Positions 8,404-15,956 of a stretch of DNA of 64,000 nucleotides are shown here, one piece after another. The notes beneath the pieces were generated by a model, which made no database searches, had not been told where the DNA came from, and worked only from the letters and a program-made list of their open reading frames with translations. Numbering within the stretch: position 1 is the stretch's first letter; every line of letters starts with the position of its first letter. Source of the stretch: Ruminococcaceae bacterium FB2012 (GTDB taxonomy: Bacteria > Bacillota > Clostridia > Oscillospirales > Ruminococcaceae); contig FMXS01000004.1 of the NCBI GenBank assembly GCA_900104495.1, positions 186,001-250,000 on the forward strand, written 5' to 3'. A program made the translations under genes and the position numbers.

Positions 8404-10143
8404 ATGATAAAGCTTTTCAGATATCTGAAACATTACAAGCTTCAAAGTATATTGGGACCGCTGTTCAAGCTGACGGAGGCCTGCTTTGAGCTGATAGTTC
8501 CCATAGTCATGGCGAAGATTATCGACGTCGGGATCGCCAGCGAAGACTCGTCCTATGTGCTGAAAATGGGAGGCGTGCTGGTACTGCTGGGAGTGCTGGG
8601 CCTTGCCGCATCACTTACGGCGCAGTTCTTTGCGGCTAAAGCATCCCTCGGCTTCGGCACAGAGCTGCGAAGGGATCTTTTCCGACACATCGGAACTTTT
8701 TCTCACAAGGAGATCGACCGCGTCGGTTCCTCAACTCTTGTGACCCGCATGACCGTTGATATCAATCAAGCCCAGACCGGCATCAATATGCTTCTGAGGC
8801 TTTTCCTGCGTTCTCCGTTCATCGTCATCGGAGCGATCATAATGGCCTTTACCATTTCTGTTAAGCTGACTCTGATCTTCCTTATCGCCTCGCCTCTGCT
8901 GGCTTTGATGATCTTCCTTGTAATGAAGCTCACCGTTCCAATGTTCAAGCGTATACAGAAACGTCTTGACAAGACTACCCTAATGGTAGGGGAGAATCTT
9001 TCGGGCGTCAGGGTCATCAGAGCGTTTTCCCGTCAGAAGGACGAGGAAAAGCAGTTCAAGGAAAATGCCGACGAGCTTCTTGATCTTCAGATCAAAGCCG
9101 GACGCATTTCCGCACTCACCAATCCCTGTACCTATCTGATAGTCTATGCCGCGATCATAGTGATAATATGGTTCGGCGGCGTGAATGTCAATATCGGCGG
9201 GATAACTCAAGGCGAGCTTATCGCGCTGATAAGCTATATGAATCAGATACTGCTGGCTCTGCTTGCAGTGGCTCTGCTGGTAACTTCGCTCACTCGCGCA
9301 CAAGCATCTTCTGCGCGTATCAACGAGGTATTTGAGATAAAGCCTTCGATCACCGACGAGGGCAATACAACCGTTGAACCCGATGAAACCGCTCCGGCAG
9401 TATGCTTTGAGAATGTATCATTCTCCTATCACGATAACGAGGAATACGCCTTAAAGGATATTTCCTTTACAGCCGCCAAAGGCGAGACCGTTGGCATCAT
9501 CGGCGGTACAGGCTGCGGAAAATCTACTCTTGTGAGTCTTATCCCCCGGTTCTACGAATGCAGCTCCGGTTCCGTAAAGGTAAAGGGAAGCAGTGTGAAG
9601 ATCTACCCCTTTGACCAGCTCCGCGGACTGATAGGCTATGTTCCGCAGAAAGCGGAACTATTCCGCGGGACTATAAGGGATAATATGCGATACCGCAAGC
9701 GTGACGCCACAGACGAAGAGATAACCGAAGCACTTGATATAGCTCAGGCGCTGTCCTTTGTCAGCGAAAAGCCCGACGGCCTCGATACAGTCCTTGTCAG
9801 CGGAGGAAAGAATCTTTCCGGCGGACAGCGTCAGCGTCTTACCGTTGCCCGCGCCCTTGTGGGCCGCCCCGAGATACTTATCCTCGACGATTCTGCTTCC
9901 GCTCTCGATCTTGCGACGGACGCTGCTCTCCGAAAGGCCATAGCCGCCAAGACCGAAGGCATGACCGTGTTTATCGTTTCTCAGAGAGTTTCATCCATCC
10001 GTTACGCGGATAAGATACTCGTCCTTGACGACGGCGTCCTCGCGGGGATCGGCACTCACGAGGAACTGCTACAAGGCTGTGAACTTTACAGCGAGATCTG
10101 CCAGTCCCAGCAGTATACCGACGGAAAGGGGGCGGCGCAGTGA
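8404..10143 (+). CDS. ABC exporter half-transporter, subunit with degenerate ATP site
   Basis: A 579-residue fused permease/ATPase (type IV ABC exporter) with six predicted membrane helices followed by a nucleotide-binding domain. Walker A is GGTGCGKST and the signature is LSGGQRQR. The Walker B end reads LILDDSASALD, with Asp where the catalytic Glu normally lies, and the switch histidine is Gln (VSQRVSSI). These changes mark the degenerate site half of heterodimeric exporters such as BmrCD or LmrCD. A TAGGAGCACGAT ribosome site precedes 8404. Its stop overlaps the start of the partner gene (GTGA), which indicates coupled translation. Likely exports drugs, lipids or peptides; substrate unknown. 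Confidence 0.93.
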   Translation: MIKLFRYLKHYKLQSILGPLFKLTEACFELIVPIVMAKIIDVGIASEDSSYVLKMGGVLVLLGVLGLAASLTAQFFAAKASLGFGTELRRDLFRHIGTFSHKEIDRVGSSTLVTRMTVDINQAQTGINMLLRLFLRSPFIVIGAIIMAFTISVKLTLIFLIASPLLALMIFLVMKLTVPMFKRIQKRLDKTTLMVGENLSGVRVIRAFSRQKDEEKQFKENADELLDLQIKAGRISALTNPCTYLIVYAAIIVIIWFGGVNVNIGGITQGELIALISYMNQILLALLAVALLVTSLTRAQASSARINEVFEIKPSITDEGNTTVEPDETAPAVCFENVSFSYHDNEEYALKDISFTAAKGETVGIIGGTGCGKSTLVSLIPRFYECSSGSVKVKGSSVKIYPFDQLRGLIGYVPQKAELFRGTIRDNMRYRKRDATDEEITEALDIAQALSFVSEKPDGLDTVLVSGGKNLSGGQRQRLTVARALVGRPEILILDDSASALDLATDAALRKAIAAKTEGMTVFIVSQRVSSIRYADKILVLDDGVLAGIGTHEELLQGCELYSEICQSQQYTDGKGAAQ

Positions 10144-11882
10144 AACAAAAGAACCCTTCCGTTCTGAAACCACTGATGCGCTATGTTAAGCCGCATATGG
10201 GCCTGCTTTTCGTTTCGCTGATCTTTGCAGTCATCTCTGTGGCGGCAACGCTTTATGCGCCTATACTTGTGGGAGACGCGGTAGATCTGATAGTCACCAA
10301 GGACAACGTGGATTTTGACGGTGTCCGCGCAGTGCTTATCAAACTGGGGATCACCGTCGCGATAACTGCAGCGGCTCAGTGGCTTATGTCGCTCTGCACC
10401 AACAAGGTGACATATTATGCCGTCCGGGATCTTCGCAACGATGCCTTTTCAAATCTTCAGAAGCTGCCCCTGTCCTACATCGACGGGACCAAGCAGGGTG
10501 ATATGATAAGCCGTCTCGTTTCGGACATTGAAAACGTCTCTGACGGCCTGCTTATGGGCTTTGCACAGCTTTTCACCGGCCTTGTCACCATCGTAGGCAC
10601 CCTTGGCTTTATGCTTTCTATCAATGTGCGGATAACCCTTGTGGTGGTATTCATCACTCCGCTTTCGCTTTTTGTGGCACGCTTCATTTCCCGCAACACT
10701 TTCCGGCTTTTCAAGCGTCAGACCGAGGCCCGTGGAGAGCTTACCGCTCTCGCCGAAGAAATGGTTGGCAGCGCCAAGACCATAAAGGCTTTCAGCTATC
10801 AGCAGGAGGCCGAAAAACGCTTTGAGGAGGATAATCAGAAGCTGCGCTCCGTATGGGTAAGAGCAGTTTTCTTCTCCTCCCTTACTAATCCTTGTACTCG
10901 CTTTATCAACGGACTTGTTTACACTTTTACCGGCATAGTCGGAGCATTTACGGCTATCGGCGGCGGCTTTACGGTGGGACAGCTCTCCTGCTTTCTGACA
11001 TATGCCAACCAGTACACCAAGCCCTTCAATGAGATCTCCGGCGTAATTACCGAACTTCAAAGCGCCCTTGCCGCGGCGGGAAGAGTGCTTGACGTCATCA
11101 ACGAGCCCTGCGAAAAGCCCGATGCGGATGACGCTTATGTCCTTGAAGCCCCCGACGGCACTCTAAGAGCCGAGAACGTCCGTTTTTCCTATGTTCCCGA
11201 AGTTCCGCTGATCGAGGATTTCAGCCTTGACGTTAAGTCGGGACAGCACATTGCAATAGTGGGTCCCACGGGCTGCGGAAAGACCACGTTTATCAATCTT
11301 CTCATGCGTTTCTACGATGTGACCGGCGGGCAGATAATTGTCAGCGGCAAGCCGATAAACGAATGCACCCGCTCCTCGCTGCGCTCTTCTTATGGAATGG
11401 TGCTCCAGGACACCTGGCTGAAAACCGGCACTATCAAGGAGAACATAGCCTACGCCAAGCCCGATGCGACTATGGACGAGATCGTTGCAGCGGCCAAATC
11501 GGCTCACTGTCACAGCTTCATCAAGCGTCTTTCTGACGGCTATGATACCGTCATCACCGAGGACGGCGGCTCTCTTTCGGCAGGACAGAAGCAGCTTCTC
11601 TGTATCGCCAGAGTGATGCTCTCTCTCCCGCCTATGCTGATACTTGACGAAGCTACATCTTCGATAGACACCCGTACCGAGATACTGATACAGCGCGCCT
11701 TTACCAAAATGATGCAGGGACGCACCAGCTTCATCATCGCTCACCGCCTTTCTACTATCCGCGACGCCGACTGCATAATCGTAATGCGCTCGGGCCATAT
11801 CGTCGAGCAAGGAACTCACGATCAGCTGATGACCGCCGGCGGTTTCTATGCTTCTCTTTACAATTCCCAGTTTGAAAGCTGA
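10140..11882 (+). CDS. ABC exporter half-transporter, catalytic subunit
   Basis: A 580-residue partner of the preceding protein with the same layout of six membrane helices and an ATPase domain. Walker A is GPTGCGKTT, Walker B is canonical LILDEATSSID, and the switch histidine is present (IIAHRLSTI). Its signature is LSAGQKQ rather than LSGGQ, which is the expected complement to the first subunit's degenerate site. The GTG start at 10140 overlaps the upstream stop by 4 bases and is preceded by AAAGGGGGCGG. The pair should form one heterodimeric exporter with a single fully competent ATP site. Confidence 0.93.
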   Translation: MKQKNPSVLKPLMRYVKPHMGLLFVSLIFAVISVAATLYAPILVGDAVDLIVTKDNVDFDGVRAVLIKLGITVAITAAAQWLMSLCTNKVTYYAVRDLRNDAFSNLQKLPLSYIDGTKQGDMISRLVSDIENVSDGLLMGFAQLFTGLVTIVGTLGFMLSINVRITLVVVFITPLSLFVARFISRNTFRLFKRQTEARGELTALAEEMVGSAKTIKAFSYQQEAEKRFEEDNQKLRSVWVRAVFFSSLTNPCTRFINGLVYTFTGIVGAFTAIGGGFTVGQLSCFLTYANQYTKPFNEISGVITELQSALAAAGRVLDVINEPCEKPDADDAYVLEAPDGTLRAENVRFSYVPEVPLIEDFSLDVKSGQHIAIVGPTGCGKTTFINLLMRFYDVTGGQIIVSGKPINECTRSSLRSSYGMVLQDTWLKTGTIKENIAYAKPDATMDEIVAAAKSAHCHSFIKRLSDGYDTVITEDGGSLSAGQKQLLCIARVMLSLPPMLILDEATSSIDTRTEILIQRAFTKMMQGRTSFIIAHRLSTIRDADCIIVMRSGHIVEQGTHDQLMTAGGFYASLYNSQFES

Positions 11883-11897
11883 TATTATCTGACAGCT

Positions 11898-11936
11898 CAC
11901 GGACGCATTGACAATTCGGTGCGTCCGTGATATAAT
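11898..11936 (+). promoter_or_regulatory. Consensus sigma-A promoter inside a perfect inverted repeat
   Basis: TTGACA (11908-11913), a 17-base spacer, then TATAAT (11931-11936). The -35 sits in the loop of a 10-bp perfect inverted repeat, CACGGACGCA (11898-11907) with TGCGTCCGTG (11920-11929). The repeat may be the exporter operon's terminator (though its T run is poor) or an operator for the DHHW gene. Confidence 0.8.
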
Positions 11937-11983
11937 ATACAGCATAGTATACGGCCTAATTTTTTTGCAAAGGACTATATAAT

Positions 11984-13324
11984 ATGAAAATGAAACTCAA
12001 AAAAGCCGCCGCTCTTGCTGCGGCACTGACTGTCTCGGTGCTTTCCGGCTGCGGAAACACGGAAGACAGCCGCGCGGAAGGTATCATCACCCGCGCAGAT
12101 ACGGTCACGACAACTTCTGCCTCCGGGACGACGACCTCTGCGTCAACAACTTCATCGGCTTCCAAAACGACTGAAGCCACCACTTCCGCGACAACAAAGG
12201 CAACGACCAAGAAAACCACCAAAAAGACAACAAAGAAGACTACTACGACCGCTTCCGAAACTCAGACCCAGGCTGCCCAACAGGATAACAACGGCGGCGG
12301 AGAGCAGGGCGGTCAGTCTGCGGATTCTACTACTACGACCCCCGCGCCCGTCAACGACCCCGAGCCTGTTTCATCTACGACTCCCTATCATCCCCCCGCA
12401 AATGAAGGCAGCTATATGCCTTCTTACGGCGAATGGTGCGGGAATATCGTGGTCTGCGACAGATATGAAGGCTCCAAGATCAGAGGCCTGCCCCCCTTCT
12501 ACGGCTACCTTTCCACAGGCGCCCAGTACGCCCAGGTCCTCAATCAGTATAAGCAGATGGTGGGCGACAGCGTCAATGTCTATAACCTCAGCTGTCCGCT
12601 GTCTTCGGCGTTCTATATCCCCCCCGGAATGGAAGGGACCTTCACCGAGCAGCACGGATGCATCACCAATCTGACAAGCTATTTAAAAGGCGTGACCAAT
12701 GTGGATGTATATGACATCCTTGCTTCGCACCTGGATGAATACATCTATTCCCGCACCGATCACCATTGGCAGCCTCTCGGGGCCTATTATGCCGCCGAGG
12801 CTTTTGCAAAGGCCGCAGGCGTTCCCTTTGCGCCCCTCTCGGATTACGAAAAGGTGTTCAAGACCGATTATCTCGGCTCGCTCTACACCTACAGCGGCAA
12901 GATACCTGAACTCGCCAATAACCCCGATACCTTCACCTACTACAAGCCCCGCAATTCCTATACCACTAAGTATTACGACGGCAATTTCCAGAACGGCGCC
13001 GAGGGCAGTCTGTTCTTTGACTGGGCTTCGGGCTCCGGATGTTACTGTTCGTTCCTCGGCGGAGACACCCAGATCTGCGAGATCGACTCCGATGTGAACA
13101 ACGGACGGGTCCTTGTGCTTATCAAGGACAGCTACGGCAACGCTCTTGTGCCCTTCCTCGTTCAGAGCTTTGACAAGATATATGTCCTTGACCACAGGTA
13201 TACCAATGTTAAAATGAACTCCTTCCTAAAAAACGTGGGAGCCACGGATGTGCTTTTCGGGGCAACTATATCCAGCGCTTACGCCGACGCCCGTATCAGT
13301 ATGATAAAAAATATGATGATGTGA
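11984..13324 (+). CDS. DHHW-motif lipoprotein with Thr/Ser-rich linker
   Basis: A 446-residue exported protein. The N-terminal signal ends in lipobox LSGC, so it should be lipid-anchored. Residues about 35-130 form a low-complexity Thr/Ser/Lys linker (TTTSAS and ATTKKTTKK-type repeats), a likely wall-spanning spacer. The C-terminal domain contains SRTDHHWQPLGAYYAAEAFA, the hallmark of the DHHW family, which belongs to the SGNH/AlgX-like group linked to acetyl transfer or esterase activity on surface polysaccharides. IKDSYGNALVPFL near the C-terminus fits the usual second conserved block. Transcribed from the consensus promoter just upstream. The acceptor molecule is unknown. Confidence 0.85.
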   Translation: MKMKLKKAAALAAALTVSVLSGCGNTEDSRAEGIITRADTVTTTSASGTTTSASTTSSASKTTEATTSATTKATTKKTTKKTTKKTTTTASETQTQAAQQDNNGGGEQGGQSADSTTTTPAPVNDPEPVSSTTPYHPPANEGSYMPSYGEWCGNIVVCDRYEGSKIRGLPPFYGYLSTGAQYAQVLNQYKQMVGDSVNVYNLSCPLSSAFYIPPGMEGTFTEQHGCITNLTSYLKGVTNVDVYDILASHLDEYIYSRTDHHWQPLGAYYAAEAFAKAAGVPFAPLSDYEKVFKTDYLGSLYTYSGKIPELANNPDTFTYYKPRNSYTTKYYDGNFQNGAEGSLFFDWASGSGCYCSFLGGDTQICEIDSDVNNGRVLVLIKDSYGNALVPFLVQSFDKIYVLDHRYTNVKMNSFLKNVGATDVLFGATISSAYADARISMIKNMMM

Positions 13325-13333
13325 GGACTGCGT

Positions 13334-13795
13334 ATGGAACATTATATCCTCAGCCTCAGAAAGCTGGTGGGCAGACGCCCGCTTTTGCAATGTGCGGCAA
13401 GCGTCCTTATTGTTGACGGCGAAGGCAGACTGCTCCTCGGGAAACGCTCCGATAACAGCTTTTGGGGTTACGCGGGCGGTTCTGTCGAGCTTGACGAAAA
13501 AGTCGAGGACTGCGCAAGGCGGGAACTTTTTGAAGAAACGGGGCTTACCGCCCGTGAGCTGACGTTTTTTATGATAAACTCCGGTCCCGAGACCCATTAT
13601 GTTTACCCCAACGGCGACGAGGTCTCCAATGTGGAGATAATCTATCTCTGCCGCGATTGGAGCGGTACTCCGCACATCAACGACGGTGAGCTTACCGAGC
13701 TTCGCTTTTTTGACAGCTCCGAGATAACCGAAGAAATGATCTCTCCGCCCATAAGACCCGTTATAAGGAAGTATCTCGCAGAAACGAATATATGA
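13334..13795 (+). CDS. Nudix hydrolase
   Basis: A 153-residue Nudix-fold protein. The complete Nudix box is present: GGSVELDEKVEDCARRELFEETGL in positions about 51-74, satisfying the Gx5Ex7REUxEExGU pattern that binds metal and cleaves nucleoside diphosphates linked to another group. Family resemblance is to small housecleaning hydrolases; the substrate cannot be told. GAGGAC precedes the start. It lies 9 bases after the DHHW gene, so the two are probably one transcript, ended by the hairpin at 13799. Confidence 0.9.
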   Translation: MEHYILSLRKLVGRRPLLQCAASVLIVDGEGRLLLGKRSDNSFWGYAGGSVELDEKVEDCARRELFEETGLTARELTFFMINSGPETHYVYPNGDEVSNVEIIYLCRDWSGTPHINDGELTELRFFDSSEITEEMISPPIRPVIRKYLAETNI

Positions 13796-13798
13796 CAG

Positions 13799-13831
13799 AA
13801 AAAGGTGTCCGAATTTTCGGACACCTTTAAA
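13799..13831. terminator. Shared bidirectional terminator
   Basis: AAAAAGGTGTCCG and CGGACACCTTT form a perfect stem between the convergent Nudix and pyrD genes. It is the third member of the GGTGTC/GACACC terminator group in the first 14 kb. Confidence 0.85.
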
Positions 13832-13854
13832 ATTTTATATGATTGAGATTCGGC

Positions 13855-14766
13855 TTACCACGGCTTTACCGTCCCGACAAGTTCGCTGACGGACTTGACA
13901 CCGTTTTTGTCGCACCATTCATTGATGCCGTCGATGATCTTTACCGGGGCGTAAGGGTCGCGGAATATCGCTGCACCCACCTGGATCAGCTGTGCGCCTG
14001 CCATCATCATTTCGATAGCATCTTCGGCGGAGGAAACACCGCCCATACCGCAGACGGGAATCTTCACAGCGTTGGCGACCTGCCAAACCATTCGTACCGC
14101 CACCGGGAACACTGCCGGACCCGAAAGTCCGCCCACGTTGTTGTGCAGTACCGGACGGCGGGTCTTAATGTCTATCCTCATCCCGAGGAGGGTGTTTATC
14201 AACGAAACTGCATCCGCGCCCGATGCTTCCACCGACTTTGCGATGTCGGTTATGCTGGTCACGTTCGGGGAGAGCTTGACCATAAGAGGCTTCTCGCTGG
14301 CTTCCCGGACTGCCTTTGTGACCGCTCCGGCAACCGTGCAGTCGGTGCCGAAGGCGGCTCCGCCCTGCTTGACGTTCGGACAGGAAATGTTCAGCTCGAT
14401 CATGTCAACAGCGGTTCCGTTGAGCATAGCGGCAAGCTCGGCGCATTCTTCGACTGTTGAGCCCGCGATGTTGGCGATTATGCGGGTGTCCTTGGTCACG
14501 AGGTTGGGAAGCTCCTTGTTGATGAATTTCTCTGCTCCGCCGTTTTGGAGACCTACGGAATTGAGCATTCCCATAGGTGTTTCGGCGATCCGCGGTGGAA
14601 TGTTTCCCGCACGTTCGTGTAAAGTTGTGCCCTTGACAGATATGCCTCCCAGTTTCGACAGAGGATAGAGGCACTCGTATTCCCGGCCGTAGCCGTAGGT
14701 GCCGCTGGCGGGAACTATGGGATTTTTGAACTCCACGCCGGCAAAAGATACTTTCAGATCAGCCAT
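13855..14766 (-). CDS. pyrD: Dihydroorotate dehydrogenase B, catalytic subunit
   Basis: A 303-residue class 1B enzyme that oxidises dihydroorotate to orotate in pyrimidine synthesis. FMN/substrate motifs are typical: NPIVPASGTYGYG, SVKGTT, MLNSVGLQN, ELNISCPNV with the Cys of the NxSCPN loop as catalytic base, VKLSPNV, GLSGPAV and GMGGVSSAEDA. It uses NAD+ through the PyrK electron-transfer subunit encoded immediately upstream. The start overlaps the end of pyrK by 8 bases, consistent with a two-gene pyrK-pyrD operon. Closed at the 3' side by the terminator at 13799. Confidence 0.95.
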   Translation of the reverse strand: MADLKVSFAGVEFKNPIVPASGTYGYGREYECLYPLSKLGGISVKGTTLHERAGNIPPRIAETPMGMLNSVGLQNGGAEKFINKELPNLVTKDTRIIANIAGSTVEECAELAAMLNGTAVDMIELNISCPNVKQGGAAFGTDCTVAGAVTKAVREASEKPLMVKLSPNVTSITDIAKSVEASGADAVSLINTLLGMRIDIKTRRPVLHNNVGGLSGPAVFPVAVRMVWQVANAVKIPVCGMGGVSSAEDAIEMMMAGAQLIQVGAAIFRDPYAPVKIIDGINEWCDKNGVKSVSELVGTVKPW

Positions 14767-15526
14767 CGAATCTTACCTCCTTTGCGTCGAATACGGGGCC
14801 GTCCTTGCAGACGTGCAGGAACTGCTCCCTGCCGTCACGCATGATCTTGCAGGCACATCCGAGACAGGCCCCAACTCCGCAGGCCATTCGCTGTTCAAGA
14901 GAGACCTCACAGTGCACTCCGTACTTTTCGGCTGTTGATGCCACGGCTCTGAGCATTGGTGTCGGGCCGCAGGCATATATAATGTCCGCTTTTTTGGACT
15001 GCAAATACTCTTCAAGAGCCGTTGTCACAAAGCCGTGGATGCCGGCAGAGCCGTCATCGGTGCAGAGTATCGTTTCGCATCCCGCCGACTTGAAGTCCTC
15101 CTGAAGAATGACTGCCGCCGCGTTGCGGAAACCGGTTATGACTGCCGCATCCGAGCCGTAAAGCGAAGCTATCCCCAGCATCGGCGGAACGCCAATTCCT
15201 CCGCCGACGCAGACGGCCTTGCCTTCGAACTTGGTGAAGCCGTGTCCGAGGGGAGCCATTATATCAATGTTGTCCCCAACGTTCAGACGGGAGAGCGCTT
15301 CCGTGCCCTCACCGCGAACTTCAAACACCATGCGTATCGTCCCTGCCGTTTTGTCTATCCCGCAGATCGAGATGGGGCGGCGCAGGAAGTACCCCGGTGC
15401 AAGAAGCTGTGCAAACTGTCCCGGAGAGGCAAGCTCCGCTATTTCCGGGCAGAGCACCGTAATGTCGAATATCCCCTTGGCCGAGGCGGTCTTGGCGGTT
15501 ATCGGATAAAGTCCCTGTTTATACAT
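14759..15526 (-). CDS. pyrK: Dihydroorotate dehydrogenase B, electron-transfer subunit
   Basis: A 255-residue FAD/[2Fe-2S] protein that passes electrons from PyrD to NAD+. The FAD-binding block RRPISICGID, an NAD-binding region GGGIGVPPM, and the iron-sulfur cysteine pattern CGVGACLGCACK plus a final Cys (HVCKDGP) near the C-terminus identify PyrK. First gene of the pyrK-pyrD operon, transcribed from a perfect consensus promoter at 15563-15591. No PyrR attenuator was seen in the short leader. Confidence 0.95.
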   Translation of the reverse strand: MYKQGLYPITAKTASAKGIFDITVLCPEIAELASPGQFAQLLAPGYFLRRPISICGIDKTAGTIRMVFEVRGEGTEALSRLNVGDNIDIMAPLGHGFTKFEGKAVCVGGGIGVPPMLGIASLYGSDAAVITGFRNAAAVILQEDFKSAGCETILCTDDGSAGIHGFVTTALEEYLQSKKADIIYACGPTPMLRAVASTAEKYGVHCEVSLEQRMACGVGACLGCACKIMRDGREQFLHVCKDGPVFDAKEVRFDG

Positions 15527-15562
15527 CCTATCAGTCCTTTACTGTTTTATTATGTCAAGTCC

Positions 15563-15591
15563 ATTATAACCGAAAACAGGATGATTGTCAA
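15563..15591 (-). promoter_or_regulatory. pyrKD promoter (perfect consensus)
   Basis: On the minus strand TTGACA (15586-15591), a 17-base spacer and TATAAT (15563-15568). It overlaps the -35 of the opposing promoter at 15585-15614. Confidence 0.85.
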
Positions 15592-15614
15592 TCCGTCGGG
15601 ATGTATCATATAAT
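15585..15614 (+). promoter_or_regulatory. Promoter of the DUF3343 gene, overlapping the pyrKD -35
   Basis: TTGTCA (15585-15590), 18-base spacer, TATAAT (15609-15614). The two divergent promoters share the same -35 bases on opposite strands, so polymerase can probably occupy only one at a time. Confidence 0.65.
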
Positions 15615-15654
15615 AGAATTGTCGGAGCTATGGCACAGCCTGTAAGGTGATGAT

Positions 15655-15870
15655 ATGAAAAAGACCTATATAGCAATGACATCCATAACCTATGCTTACA
15701 AGGCAAAAACGCTGTTTGAGCGTAACGGCATACACTGCGACGTGATAAGAACGCCGAAAAACCTCGGCAGCGGCTGCGGATATTCCGTAGCGGTGAGAGC
15801 CTCATCGGAACAGGCTTTGGCCCTCCTTGATAAGCATAATATACCTCACAAGTCAAGTTACGAGATATAG
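15655..15870 (+). CDS. DUF3343 small protein, putative Se/S carrier-like
   Basis: A 71-residue protein that matches the DUF3343 pattern: an N-terminal strand (KTYIAMTSITYAYKA), a substrate-like loop (RTPKNLGSGCGYSVAV) with one conserved Cys, and a C-terminal helix. The family has been proposed to carry sulfur or selenium and is usually found beside class V aminotransferases of the cysteine desulfurase type, as here. AAGGTGATG precedes the ATG. Role inferred from family and neighbour only. Confidence 0.8.
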   Translation: MKKTYIAMTSITYAYKAKTLFERNGIHCDVIRTPKNLGSGCGYSVAVRASSEQALALLDKHNIPHKSSYEI

Positions 15871-15894
15871 CTGCTCCCGATCAAAAAGGAGGAC

Positions 15895-15938
15895 AGTCCA
15901 TGCCGTCGGGGGCCGTTACCCTTCGGCATGGACTTTTT
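15895..15938 (+). promoter_or_regulatory. Strong hairpin between ribosome site and start codon (terminator or translation control)
   Basis: AGTCCATGCCG (15895-15905) pairs perfectly with CGGCATGGACT (15924-15934), followed by TTTT. It has all marks of an intrinsic terminator. It lies directly after a strong AAAAAGGAGG (15883-15892) and ends 8 bases before the downstream ATG at 15943, so when folded the SD-to-start distance drops to roughly 10 bases. A tiny ORF starts inside it at 15900 and ends at 15956. Confidence 0.75.
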
Positions 15939-15956
15939 GCTTATGATAAACTTTGA
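15900..15956 (+). other. Possible 18-codon leader ORF
   Basis: An ATG 7 bases after AAAAAGGAGG opens an 18-residue frame ending in TGA at 15954-15956. It runs through the hairpin and overlaps the aminotransferase start in another frame. The good ribosome site could serve this leader or the downstream gene; whether it is translated is unknown. Confidence 0.3.

Noticed and set aside
12090..12260. ACC/ACA-rich low-complexity DNA, possible repeat element
   Set aside because: Encodes the Thr/Ser linker of the DHHW lipoprotein, common in wall-anchored proteins.
15527..15654. PyrR or other pyrimidine attenuator upstream of pyrK
   Set aside because: The pyrK leader is only a few dozen bases after the promoter and has no anti-terminator/terminator pair.
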